A stretch of DNA of 64,000 nt from Verrucomicrobiota bacterium (lineage in GTDB: Bacteria; Verrucomicrobiota; Verrucomicrobiia; Chthoniobacterales; UBA10450). Of this stretch, positions 32,601-40,552 are shown piece by piece. Made by a program: the position numbers and the translations under genes. How positions within the stretch are numbered: the first letter of the stretch is position 1; each line of letters opens with the position of its first letter. The notes below the pieces were generated by a model. The model saw only the letters and a program-made list of their open reading frames with translations, searched no databases and was not told the DNA's origin. Where the stretch lies: the NCBI GenBank assembly GCA_003218375.1, contig QHNH01000016.1, positions 21,979-85,978 on the forward strand. The letters are read 5' to 3'.

Positions 32601-34476
32601 TGTATTCTTTTCGGGCCCCGTAATCATCGATCGAGTTGTATTCGCTTAGAAGCAGGCCGCGGCTGTCATACGTCCGGATGATGATCGCGCCGCTAGGAAG
32701 GCGATGGCTTGTCACTTGGTTAAAGCCGTCGTGCGCACCGTTATCATAACCAAAAGTTTCGTAGCTGCCATCGGGGTAATCGATCCGCTTTACTCGCCTG
32801 CGATAATCACGCGTAAAGGTCGTTGTTTGGTTTCGCTCATCCGTCTGGCTAAAGAGCCAGTGATTATAATCATTATGCATTCGCGTAGCGTCGAGCGGCT
32901 CCGAGGCGCCAGGGTTGACGCGGTCATAATAATGCACGCTTCCATCGACGTGATGGACTTCCGCCGGCTCGCCGCTGTCATCCTGGCCGTTAGCGATCGC
33001 TTCGGTCATGATGCCGCGCCCATCCCAGATATGGCGTGGGTCGCCAAAGCTGAAATTCTGCTTTTCACTCGGTAGATTTGCCGGCAACCCGCCTTCCCGG
33101 GTGAAATCAGTCAGCTTGCCGAGTTGATAGCCGCGGCAACCGAAAGAAAAGGTGGTTCCGGATTCGGTGGTTTCAGCGGACCTGCCGAAATAGAACATTC
33201 GCCAGCCGCCCAGGCCATCGTCTTCCCGGCGCAGACCGCCATAGCAGTTGAGCTGGAAGGTTGAGACCGCGATGCCGGTGTCGCTCTTCTCCGCGAGGAT
33301 GGCGTAGGGCTGGCCCTGAACGTATTCAGGACTACGCTCAGGGTAAATGAGCGGGGGGTCACAGCCGATGCCTCTGTAGAGGTAGCGGATGGTTGTCATC
33401 GCGCCGGCATAGTGCGGATCGTCCGCCCGTTTCAGCAAAGGGTCTGGGGCGGCGTTACTGCCACTGCATGGCTCCTGGTTGTCGCCCCAACAATTCCCGT
33501 AGGTGTAGCCGGCAGTGACCTTTTGACCGGGCGCGCCACCGGGCAGCGCCTCATTTTCGTAGATCACTTGTTGCAGCGCAAAGGAGCCCGGCCCGGGCAC
33601 CTGCGAGTAGTAATAGCTCACGGTCTGGTTCACGCCGGCCCCGCTTTGGCCGGTGCCGCTTTGGACTCGCGTGATCATGTAACCAGCTCCGGGAAAATTT
33701 TCCCAGGTAATATTGAGATAACGCCCTCCCTCCTGCTCGACGTGTGTCAGAAAACCAATCGTATAGCTGAGATCCGTTCTGAATCCGTGCGGATCGTAGA
33801 CTTCCCGCGCCAGGAAGCCATAAGTCGAGTCCCAGACAAAATGAACGGAGCCTCCATCCGCCCGGCAAAGCCAGAATTCCGAGCCGTCCGCCGCCATATT
33901 GCACAGATGATCGTGGACGCCCATGCCGCCGTAGGAAAACACCTCCATCTCAGACTGCGTGAACGGCGGACCAAACTGGGGGTAGCTCGCCGGGACCATC
34001 CACTGCCCATGACCAAGGCGGACGATCTTGTATTGGGTGGTGTGGCCATCGGGAAAAGTGATATTAATGGCGGTGGTATATTTGTTGGTGTCGAAATCGG
34101 AGCTAGGAATCTCGTCCGGATACTTGAACTCATAAGAGGCGGCCCAATGCCATGAGTGTGACCAGCCCGATCTGCCGAAGTCGGCGGGCCATTCCATTTC
34201 CGAATCTTCATAATCGTTGTGGGTCGAGTTCCAGTAGCGCGTGAACTCGAGTCCATAAGCACCTAGCGCCCCCGGAACATGCAAATCGTTCACGATCCGG
34301 GTGCCGTTGCCGCTGTGCGCATCGTAACTGCCACCCGTCTGGATTTGCGGTTTCAGCGCGCCGGCATTCCCGGTGGGATTGGTGATGTCCGGGGTGGAAC
34401 CCGGCGATTGCGCTGCGAGGTTGGTCAGCCCAGCCGCGAGCGCGAAAAAGAGGACGAAGAGCTGTCGGCTTCTCAT
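29614..34476 (-). CDS. Sec-exported RHS/YD-repeat protein with a caspase-like C-terminal tip
   Basis: I start at the ATG at 34476 (1620 residues), because MRSRQLFVLFFALAAGLTNLAAQ is a clear signal peptide; the frame upstream overlaps the preceding gene. Residues ~100-1440 are YD repeats forming the RHS shell. The core ends at LGRFLQPDPKHF ... NDPVNKTDPDGL (about 1477). The 143-residue tip has His1507 in FTVAGHANSQF and Cys1546 in LLVACETGKGEGSFASKLAN, then VQAPT, the spacing and context of caspase-like/C80-type cysteine proteases. No T6SS parts (VgrG, PAAR) are present, so export is by Sec. It overlaps genes on both sides by 4 nt. Confidence 0.88.
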   Translation of the reverse strand: MRSRQLFVLFFALAAGLTNLAAQSPGSTPDITNPTGNAGALKPQIQTGGSYDAHSGNGTRIVNDLHVPGALGAYGLEFTRYWNSTHNDYEDSEMEWPADFGRSGWSHSWHWAASYEFKYPDEIPSSDFDTNKYTTAINITFPDGHTTQYKIVRLGHGQWMVPASYPQFGPPFTQSEMEVFSYGGMGVHDHLCNMAADGSEFWLCRADGGSVHFVWDSTYGFLAREVYDPHGFRTDLSYTIGFLTHVEQEGGRYLNITWENFPGAGYMITRVQSGTGQSGAGVNQTVSYYYSQVPGPGSFALQQVIYENEALPGGAPGQKVTAGYTYGNCWGDNQEPCSGSNAAPDPLLKRADDPHYAGAMTTIRYLYRGIGCDPPLIYPERSPEYVQGQPYAILAEKSDTGIAVSTFQLNCYGGLRREDDGLGGWRMFYFGRSAETTESGTTFSFGCRGYQLGKLTDFTREGGLPANLPSEKQNFSFGDPRHIWDGRGIMTEAIANGQDDSGEPAEVHHVDGSVHYYDRVNPGASEPLDATRMHNDYNHWLFSQTDERNQTTTFTRDYRRRVKRIDYPDGSYETFGYDNGAHDGFNQVTSHRLPSGAIIIRTYDSRGLLLSEYNSIDDYGARKEYTYYLPGEPGGTPDLVKTVSDGRSRSAGKDFSTRMTYNGRHQILTVEYAGMNNAPDNPIGHYGYDPYGNCISITDELGHPSAYTYDSYRRCTSYIEPLNAPDWNGGPNVASRRWDWLYDRYIQGVGPRDASAHTSNEWHIQIEPAFNSAGERRMTARWHDVNNRIVLEATGYIQAGNLPIGNWYSGPDTETHYFSYNENGQKSSYTDPLSRLTTYDYDLRNRLWKTNETVNTIPRTTETLYDFAGNKTRVNFPVEAAGQRFQQWLDYDAFGQPGRFIDERGNTTNMDYWPWGPMKKLADVVTHRHRDDGGTEDQQTVFYYDGIGRPRQVLFPDASTEEGTYEFGQLKTWKTRKGQIKRLHYDARGREDYHTWDAEAAPRIDRVWDAASRLSRIANSVSTIGYTYDDAAQVRTERDTINGANGTAQLTYYRYPDGAMAHVGYPGGAWVRHDYTARGQLQTVYDNTGGYWKVAVSYSYRLDGKVDYQDSWPGIHTAWSYDGRGFISSITHTRAGQELAKRTYTRDERDRITSFQKGNNPSVNPMEDGRGDHYWYDAEGQLTDAYYGALDPVNNPHGQARQEHFEYDELGNRQRNPSTGVDNLVATKGWITFTRKNNGLNEYRSWSPSIINYDDDMTGTAGNGVMMQEGSFSADYNALNQPRWFWSGNVAGGFVSLGYDPLGRCVKRWNGGASDPATNPAIYFYYDGWNLVQEGPGAASTSRLYIHGARVDEVVASWNAATDVKAYHYYDASGHCTLLTHWNGTILEQYYYDAFGYPYFYDGSGNWLGYSAHGNRFLFTGREWLSDLRLFDFRARMYQPELGRFLQPDPKHFAAGDYNLYRYCHNDPVNKTDPDGLVDLSYTPSSDTAHVWENSFNPSDRFTVAGHANSQFIADQNGNKLTPMQVAKDMIAKGYTPDKPALLVACETGKGEGSFASKLANSLAKLTGKEAKVQAPTTKIGSGSAKGAEPTVQNNEKTGKAGELKTFTGTPPEKKLKKNE

Positions 34477-35135
34477 GGCCGGCCTCCGGTTCGCGCTTCT
34501 TCCGCCTGAACCGTCGCGAGCGACGCGCGCGTCAGCGGCACCACGGTCCTGAGCATTTTGCAGTAAACAAGCAAATGGCCCCGCGGCGCGCCATCGGCCA
34601 GCTGCGCCGAGACGGTGCATTCGCCGCGTGAGGAAACGGTGAGCACCTGTTCTGGCGGGTTGAGCGAAATTCCGCGCGCGCCGATAACCGTGACGCGCTC
34701 CCCGGCGACGCGTGGATCAAACTTCAATCGCACCGTCACAGGCTCCGCACCCGTGACGAAGATATGATCCATTGTTTCCCGATGACGCGCTGGAACCTGG
34801 GGCAGCTGAGCGCCTGGGCGCCAGACTTCCACGCGAGGAGTGAGCTGTTGGATTTCAGCAACATCGCGCCGGGCCAGAGGTCGAACGATGGTTTGGGCGG
34901 GAGGTGGCGGCAGCGCCGGCGCAGGGATCGGCGGCGGCGGCACGGGAACTGGAGCACTCGCACTGGATGGCGGAGTGCCGGAAGCATACGGGACCAGGGA
35001 GGCCGGCAACGGTGGCGGAACCGGCGCTACTGAGGGAGATGGCAAAGACGATGGCGCTTCTGCGATGACAAGCCGCGTTTGAAGAAGCACAAGGCTGATC
35101 GCCAGGATCAGCGCCCTGGGGAGGGGGGATTTCAC
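34473..35135 (-). CDS. Exported proline-rich protein upstream of the RHS gene
   Basis: A 220-residue protein with a signal peptide (ALILAISLVLLQTRLVIA) followed by a Pro/Ser/Ala-rich spacer (about 27-82) and a beta-rich C-terminal domain (FVTGAEPVTVRLKFDPRVAGERVTVIGARG, ECTVSAQLADGAPRGHLLVYCKML). Its stop codon overlaps the RHS start (ATGA at 34473-34476), so both are translated together. An adaptor or surface-anchoring role for the RHS protein is plausible but I recognise no family. The promoter of the RHS operon should lie upstream of 35135. Confidence 0.75.
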   Translation of the reverse strand: MKSPLPRALILAISLVLLQTRLVIAEAPSSLPSPSVAPVPPPLPASLVPYASGTPPSSASAPVPVPPPPIPAPALPPPPAQTIVRPLARRDVAEIQQLTPRVEVWRPGAQLPQVPARHRETMDHIFVTGAEPVTVRLKFDPRVAGERVTVIGARGISLNPPEQVLTVSSRGECTVSAQLADGAPRGHLLVYCKMLRTVVPLTRASLATVQAEEARTGGRP

Positions 35136-35339
35136 GGTCTGAATTAAAATGAAATGTGGGCTTTATTGGCAAGAACTTTTTCACCAACCGAGAATGTGGT
35201 GACAAAGGACGCGTTGCGTGCGTTGTCCGTGGGAGGAATCATCGCGCGCTCCTTTTCTCAGGCACGGAAGTCCGGCGCAAGCCTATTCGGTCCCGAAGAT
35301 TATGAGCAGCGATCATGATCATGAGCAGGAAAGAGAGAA

Positions 35340-36291
35340 TTACATCCTGCGGCCGACTGCTTCGGCGACGGCGCGAAGGCGCGGAACGAGATCGGCGAAA
35401 ACTTCGGGCACGATGGCTTGTTCGCCATCGCTCTTGGCGAACTGCGGAGAATCGTGGACTTCGATCATGACGGCATCGGCGCCGGCTGCGACGGCGGCGA
35501 GGGCCATTTGCGGAACGAAATCGCGCAGGCCGATTCCATGAGTCGGATCGACCACGACGGGGAGGTGCGTCTTCGATTTCAACAGCGGGACGGCGTTGAG
35601 ATCGAGGGTGTAACGGGTGGCGTTTTCGAAGGTGCGGATGCCGCGCTCGCACAGGAGCACGTTCATGTTGCCCTCGCTCAAAATGTATTCCGCGCTCATG
35701 ATCAAATCGCTGATCCGGGCGCTGTAGCCGCGTTTGAGCAAAACAGGAAGATGACTGCGGCCAACTTCTTTCAGCAGGGAAAAGTTTTGCATGTTGCGGG
35801 TGCCGATCTGGAGGCAATCGGCGTATTTTTCGACTAGGGCGAGGTCGCGCGCGTCCATGATCTCGGTGATAACCGGCAAACCGGTCTGGCGCCGGGCTTC
35901 GCGCGCCGCCGCGAAGAATATCCGCGCCCAGTTCTTTCACAATGCCGGCAATCGAAGAGATCTGCTCCTGGCTTTCCACGGCGCAGGGGCCACAGATCAA
36001 CGCGACATTTTCGTCGCCGCCAATCTTAACTCCGCCGATGGAAACGGGAGAGGCGGTGCCGCGAAACTCAAAGGAGGCGAGTTTGTACGGTTTCTCGACC
36101 GGCACGATCGCTTCGACCCCCGGCATCGCCGCGAGCGGTTTCTCGCGAATCCGATCTTCCGCGCCGATTACACCGATGATCACGCGGGAAGCGCCCCGGC
36201 TGATTTGGGCGTCGAGCCCGAATTCCCGGACGCGGGCGACCACGCGCTCGATCTGGTCTTCGGTCGCGTTGGGTTGAGTGATGATAAGCAT
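35340..36291 (-). pseudogene. aroF: DAHP synthase (AroF/AroG, ACT-domain type), internally deleted and frameshifted
   Basis: The N-terminal part (36291 to about 35902) is a ferredoxin-like/ACT regulatory domain (MLIITQPNATEDQIERVVAR) plus the start of the barrel (VALICGPCAVES ... [10 protein letters not shown]). The rest ([22 protein letters not shown] ... VDPTHGIG ... [13 protein letters not shown]) resumes in another frame from about 35906 to 35340. The conserved block that should lie between, with the substrate-binding KPRTSPYSFQG, is missing, about 60-65 nt. As written the gene cannot make active enzyme for the first step of the shikimate pathway. A real deletion or a consensus error are both possible. 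Confidence 0.85.
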
Positions 36292-36375
36292 GGCGCCTCG
36301 AGTCGGAGTGCGATCATGTCGCCGGGAACGGCGAAGTGCAAGCCGCGAGCGGAGGGGGTTTCGCAGGACGGATCG

Positions 36376-36993
36376 TCAGCGACTAATGGTAACGGGCGTG
36401 CCCACGGAGACCGACCGGAAAAAGTTTTCGGCCATGAACTCCGGCATCCGGATGCAGCCGTGCGAAGCCGGATAACCCGGCAGATAGCCGGCGTGCATTC
36501 CAGTCCCACCGACAATGCGCATGAAATAGGGCATCGGCGCGCCTTTGAAGTGCGTCCCCGGCGGCTTCGGATCCTTGCTCACATCGACGTTCGCGACGAC
36601 GACGTTGTCTGCCGAATCGACGTAATCGCCGTACAGGCTCGAGACATGGTTTTGATCTTTCTGGATGATCGAGAACGAGCCGGTCGACGTGCCCATGCCT
36701 TCACGGCCGGTCGAAAGCTGAGAAATGCCGACCAACTGTCCGCCCTTGTAAAAATATGCCCTCTGCTCGGCCAGCTTGATTTTCACCGAAGGCTTGCCGG
36801 GCATTCCGTCGCCGTCCCAATAGGAAACACTGTCGCGCGGAGCGGAAGTGGAAACCGGGGTGTTGCCGTAGACCCCGCCGAGATATTGCGACTGGGCCGT
36901 CCGCGAATCGTCGCCGCCGTCGCAACCGACGAGAAAAAGGGCGGCGGAGACGGCGAGGAGAAGCGATGAACGGCGAAAAATTAAGTGCGACAT
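36376..36993 (-). CDS. L,D-transpeptidase (YkuD) lipoprotein
   Basis: The ATG at 36993 gives 205 residues with a lipoprotein signal (LLLAVSAALFLVGC). The YkuD domain runs from about residue 68 (PSVKIKLAEQRAYFYKGGQLV) to the catalytic MHAGYLPGYPASHGCIRM, where the HxxG...SHGC(I/V)R motif supplies the active-site Cys. It would form 3-3 crosslinks or attach proteins to peptidoglycan in the periplasm. It is divergent from the fmdB-like gene at 37147, with the shared promoter region between. Confidence 0.92.
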   Translation of the reverse strand: MSHLIFRRSSLLLAVSAALFLVGCDGGDDSRTAQSQYLGGVYGNTPVSTSAPRDSVSYWDGDGMPGKPSVKIKLAEQRAYFYKGGQLVGISQLSTGREGMGTSTGSFSIIQKDQNHVSSLYGDYVDSADNVVVANVDVSKDPKPPGTHFKGAPMPYFMRIVGGTGMHAGYLPGYPASHGCIRMPEFMAENFFRSVSVGTPVTISR

Positions 36994-37146
36994 AAACGGA
37001 ATTAGAACGAGGCCTTTACGGTGCGCAAACTTGAAAGTCAAGATGACCGCAGACGTGGCGCACCTCGAACTTTGACGGGAGGCGCTGGCTTGTATTCTGC
37101 TTTTTCTGGCAGAGAATTGCGACCGTTCGCCGCCTGCCACTCTGTC

Positions 37147-37500
37147 ATGCCGACCTACGAATATTCCTGTGAGAAGTGCGCCGGCATTTTCGAGATCGTG
37201 CAATCGATGCGCGACGCGCCCCTGAAGGAATGTCCCAGGGAGCTTTGCCGGCAAAAAAAATGGGGACACGGCAAGGTGAAACGGTTGATCGGGACGGGCG
37301 CGGGATTGATCTTTAAAGGCTCCGGGTTCTACATCACGGATTATCGCAGCGACTCGTATCGCGAAGCGGCGAAAAAAGACGCGCCCGCCGCGCCAGCGAC
37401 TGCCGATAAGCCTGCGACGGCAAAAGAAGGCAAAGCCCCGACCGCCGCGGCGGCGCCGGCAAAGGCTGAACCGAAACCGAAGAAACAAACTGCGGAATGA
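37147..37500 (+). CDS. FmdB-family zinc-ribbon protein
   Basis: The ATG at 37147 gives 117 residues; MPTYEYSCEKCAGIFEIVQSM is the diagnostic start, with CxxC then a second pair (CPRELC) completing the zinc ribbon. A glycine-rich GTGAGLIFKGSGFYITDY follows, and an Ala/Lys/Pro tail (about 75-117) that is common in verrucomicrobial copies. The family is called regulatory but its role is not established. Its stop overlaps the next start (ATGA). Confidence 0.9.
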   Translation: MPTYEYSCEKCAGIFEIVQSMRDAPLKECPRELCRQKKWGHGKVKRLIGTGAGLIFKGSGFYITDYRSDSYREAAKKDAPAAPATADKPATAKEGKAPTAAAAPAKAEPKPKKQTAE

Positions 37501-38234
37501 TCACGCTCATTTGTCCGGAGTGCCGGCGCGAAAACGAGGCCGAGCGAATTTATTGTCACGATTGCGGCGCGCGGCTCGATCGAACGGCGCTGGCGAAGAT
37601 CGCGCCGAAAGGCGAAGACGTGAAGGATACGCAGCGACGCCTGCGGACCATGCTCAATCCGCAACGCGCGAAAATGCGGCTCCTGTTTTTCAAAGTGAGC
37701 AAGCTGATCCTTGGCGCATTGGCGATGGCGGCCGTGGTCCAGATGATTCTCCCGCCGGATGTGCCGCCGCGTCCAAAGACCGGCGAGTTCCCGCCCCAAA
37801 TCAATCTCGACCTGGAAAACGCCGCGATAAGCCATGGCGCGGCTCCGTTGCAGTACACGGAAGCGCAGGCGAACGCGTACCTCGGCAGCGCGCTCAAAAG
37901 CAAGCAGGCCGCGCTCAGCAAGCTGATGCAGTTCGAGCGCGCGATCGTGACCTTCGACGAAAACGTGTGCCGCATCACCGCGGAGCGGTCGCTCTTCGGC
38001 TATTCCTTCTTCACCACCACGGCCGCACGCGTGACCTTGGAAAACGGGACGCTGATTTCTTCCAATAACGGTGGCAGCATCGGACGCCTGCCGATTCATC
38101 CGCTCCTCATGAAGTACGCCGACCCACTTTTCGGCGATCTCTGGACGGCGCTGGATCGGGAGCGAAAAGCGATCGCGAAGATGAACGCGATCGAGTTTCA
38201 TCCCCAAGCCGTGGTCTTCACCCCGAAGCCCTAA
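37497..38234 (+). CDS. Zinc-ribbon membrane protein, unknown function
   Basis: A 245-residue protein: a zinc ribbon at the N terminus (LICPECRRENEAERIYCHDCGARLD, four Cys in two CxxC pairs), a basic linker, one membrane helix (KLILGALAMAAVVQMIL, about residues 68-84) and an extracytoplasmic domain (about 95-245) without recognisable family. The start overlaps the fmdB-like gene by 4 nt, so the two zinc-ribbon proteins are co-expressed. Function unknown. Confidence 0.8.
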   Translation: MITLICPECRRENEAERIYCHDCGARLDRTALAKIAPKGEDVKDTQRRLRTMLNPQRAKMRLLFFKVSKLILGALAMAAVVQMILPPDVPPRPKTGEFPPQINLDLENAAISHGAAPLQYTEAQANAYLGSALKSKQAALSKLMQFERAIVTFDENVCRITAERSLFGYSFFTTTAARVTLENGTLISSNNGGSIGRLPIHPLLMKYADPLFGDLWTALDRERKAIAKMNAIEFHPQAVVFTPKP

Positions 38235-38243
38235 AAGAACGCT

Positions 38244-38270
38244 GGCCGGGCCGCTACGCACGACCCGGCC
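38244..38270. terminator. Possible bidirectional hairpin
   Basis: GGCCGGG at 38244-38250 pairs with CCCGGCC at 38264-38270 over a 13-nt loop, between the convergent genes ending at 38234 and 38299. There is no T-run on either side, so it is not a canonical intrinsic terminator. Confidence 0.35.
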
Positions 38271-38298
38271 AAACGCCAACCCAACAAGTGTTGTCGCC

Positions 38299-38781
38299 TT
38301 AGGCGAGACCCATCGTCCTCAGCAACTGGCGATCGATGACACCGTCAACCGGCAGGCCGTTGTTCCGCTCGAAGGCACGGATCGCGTTGCGAGTTCCGGG
38401 CCCGATCACGCCGTCAATCGAGCCGTGATAATAACCACCACGGGCGAGCCGACGCTGAACGGCGGCGACGGTCGCATCGTCATTGATGCCGCTCGTGGCA
38501 TAAACTGTTGTGCGAGGTGTGTAGTAACCGTAGTCATACGGATAGCCGCCGTAGTAAGGATAGCCGTAGCCGTAACCGTAGTACGGATAGCCCAAGCCGA
38601 TGCCGAAACTGAAGTTCGACCGCGACCGGTAATAGCGATGATGATTCCAATTACTCGCCACGGGCCGCGAGCTGTTGATCGAGGTCCGGGCGCTAGTTCT
38701 CGTCACGGTCTGGGCCATCGCGGACGAAGCCGCCATCGCGCCGAACACGAGAGCAATGATAAGAAGTTTGGTTGTTTTCAT
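38299..38781 (-). CDS. Exported peptidoglycan-binding domain protein
   Basis: The ATG at 38781 is preceded by GAGGAGGGAAATAAA, a strong ribosome-binding site, and gives 160 residues. A signal peptide (KLLIIALVFGAMAASSAMAQ) is followed by a Tyr/Gly-rich stretch (GLGYPYYGYGYGYPYYGG) and a C-terminal PG_binding_1 domain (VAAVQRRLARGGYYHGSIDG ... GTRNAIRAFERNNGLPVDG). It probably sits in the envelope bound to peptidoglycan. Monocistronic. Confidence 0.9.
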   Translation of the reverse strand: MKTTKLLIIALVFGAMAASSAMAQTVTRTSARTSINSSRPVASNWNHHRYYRSRSNFSFGIGLGYPYYGYGYGYPYYGGYPYDYGYYTPRTTVYATSGINDDATVAAVQRRLARGGYYHGSIDGVIGPGTRNAIRAFERNNGLPVDGVIDRQLLRTMGLA

Positions 38782-38910
38782 TTTATTTCCCTCCTCTTGA
38801 TTAGACGCCATCAGGCCGAAAAAGTTTCAATTTAATTACGTCGAAAAAGAAAGATTTTTCGGCCTGTTTCGGCTCGCTTCGAGGATAGTAGTTTTGAGAC
38901 ACTCACAAGC

Positions 38911-40212
38911 ATGGGCCCGCACAGTGTTTGCCGCTTCTTCGTGGCGGGAATATTCGCCTTGGAGGTAGCCGCCGCGGCGGAACCGGTCGAGCAAAGTATT
39001 AGCGCGTCACGGCAATTTATCGTCTACGGAACGGACGTGGCGGGACGCGGCGCGATTTGCGATTTCGCCGAGCGCACGAAACGCGAGCTGCTCACCCTGC
39101 TGGGGCAGCGGGACAACTGGACCGCTGCGATCGTCATCAATGCGCAGTATCCGCGCGCGAACCTGCCCGAGGCCCCGCGACTCAGTGTCGATCTCGCTCA
39201 AACGGGTTTCGGCCTGAAACTGCAGCTCGATCTCGTGATCGATTCCGGGGTGAGCCGGCCGGAAATACGACGAGAGTTTCTCCGCGCCCTGGTCCTCGAA
39301 ATGATCTATAGGGCTCAACCAAACATTCCCGCCGGCGCCGCCTATTTCTCGCCGCCCGATTGGTTTTTGGAAGGAGTGCCGGCCCAGCAATCGGACCTGC
39401 CACGCGACCGGGTAACGGCCATCCTGACGGTGCCAGTGGCGGCGAAGAATGTCTTGCCGCTGGAAAAATTTCTGGCGCAACGGCCCGAGCTGCTCGATGC
39501 GCCCGGCCGCAATATCTATCGCGCGTATTCCTTTGCGCTGGTTGATTTGCTAAGCCACGCGCCGGACGGGTCGCATCGTTTAGCGCAATTCCTTTTAGAT
39601 CTGCCGGCTTCCTCGAACGATCCAATGGCGGAGCTGCGCAGTCATTTTCCGGGATTGTTCGAGTCGGACAGTGCGGAAAAGACGTGGGAAAAACAGGTCG
39701 CGCGTCTGGCTACGGATCAGCCGTATCACTTGATGAGCAGCGCGGAAACCGAGCGGCGGCTCGACGAAACGCTCCGATTGAAAATCGCCGATGGTAACGG
39801 GGAGAAAACCTATGAGCTGATGCAGTTCCCGATTTTCCTGAAAGAAAAATCGGCGAAGACCAGGCTTGAGTCGCTCGCGCATGAGCTGCGAGTCCTTGCG
39901 ACGCGGGCCCATCCTGTTTATGCGCCGATCATCACGGATTATTCTGAAATTTCCAGGCTGCTGCTCCGCGGAAGAACCCTGGATGTTCCGAGGCGTCTTG
40001 AGCGGCTCCAGAATTCGCGGAAGGCGATTGCCGCACAAATGCGCGGGATCGACGATTACCTGAACTGGTACGAGGCCACGAGTCTGGCCGGGCCAAGCGG
40101 CGAGTTCGCCGATTACCTGAAGGCGGCGAAGCGAGCGGCCCAGCCGGAGCGAACGAAGCGGGACCCCATTTCGGTTTATCTCGATGTGCTCGAAACGCAG
40201 TTCGAGCAGTGA
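38911..40212 (+). CDS. Exported hypothetical protein
   Basis: A 433-residue protein with a signal peptide ending near FALEVAAAAEP. No recognised domain. Segments such as RREFLRALVLEMIYRAQPNIPAGA, PPDWFLEGVPAQQ and FALVDLLSHAPDGSHRLAQFLLDLP recall peptidase-MA-like or gluzincin-type scaffolds ('E...W..EG' spacing), but no HExxH is present. Mostly helical after residue 250. It is monocistronic between the peptidoglycan-binding gene and a small membrane protein gene. Function unknown. Confidence 0.72.
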   Translation: MGPHSVCRFFVAGIFALEVAAAAEPVEQSISASRQFIVYGTDVAGRGAICDFAERTKRELLTLLGQRDNWTAAIVINAQYPRANLPEAPRLSVDLAQTGFGLKLQLDLVIDSGVSRPEIRREFLRALVLEMIYRAQPNIPAGAAYFSPPDWFLEGVPAQQSDLPRDRVTAILTVPVAAKNVLPLEKFLAQRPELLDAPGRNIYRAYSFALVDLLSHAPDGSHRLAQFLLDLPASSNDPMAELRSHFPGLFESDSAEKTWEKQVARLATDQPYHLMSSAETERRLDETLRLKIADGNGEKTYELMQFPIFLKEKSAKTRLESLAHELRVLATRAHPVYAPIITDYSEISRLLLRGRTLDVPRRLERLQNSRKAIAAQMRGIDDYLNWYEATSLAGPSGEFADYLKAAKRAAQPERTKRDPISVYLDVLETQFEQ

Positions 40213-40324
40213 GGGCGAGCTACTCGTTAGGTAGGGGCAGCGAGGAAGCAAAATCGCAGTCGCAGACACTCGTTCGCGGCGCGGCTTACGAAATTAAGAC
40301 GAAACAGAAAGGGTAAAAAGGGGT

Positions 40325-40552
40325 ATGAAACTAAAAGAGAAAATCGAGCAGTGGGGAGCGGCGGGTTACATTTTGCTCTGGCTTCTCGGGGTGCCAATTC
40401 CAGTTTTGCTTTTGTTTTTTTCTGCTGCGCAGTTGCACATAGGAGCAAGGGGAACGGGCCCATCCGGTTTTCGCTCGTTGCCCTGCCGCGTGAAGTCGGT
40501 TAGGGAAACCGGCGATGGGGTCAACCGAGCGTTTCGAATTCGCCAGCGATAA
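40325..40552 (+). CDS. Small membrane protein, probably frameshifted near its end
   Basis: The start MKLKEKIEQWGAAGYILLWLLGVPIPVLLLF is a short helix-forming membrane protein. A run of seven T (40415-40421) follows. With six T the frame would give FFLLRSCT and stop at 40438, the kind of ending expected for such ~38-residue proteins. With seven T it reads on through non-protein-like sequence to 40552 and overlaps the threonine-aldolase-like start. I think the short form is the true product. Function unknown. Confidence 0.5.
   Translation: MKLKEKIEQWGAAGYILLWLLGVPIPVLLLFFSAAQLHIGARGTGPSGFRSLPCRVKSVRETGDGVNRAFRIRQR

Noticed and set aside
30310-33075. Several + strand frames opposite the RHS gene, some hydrophobic
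   Set aside because: They mirror the YD repeats of the - strand gene, lack ribosome-binding sites and overlap each other.
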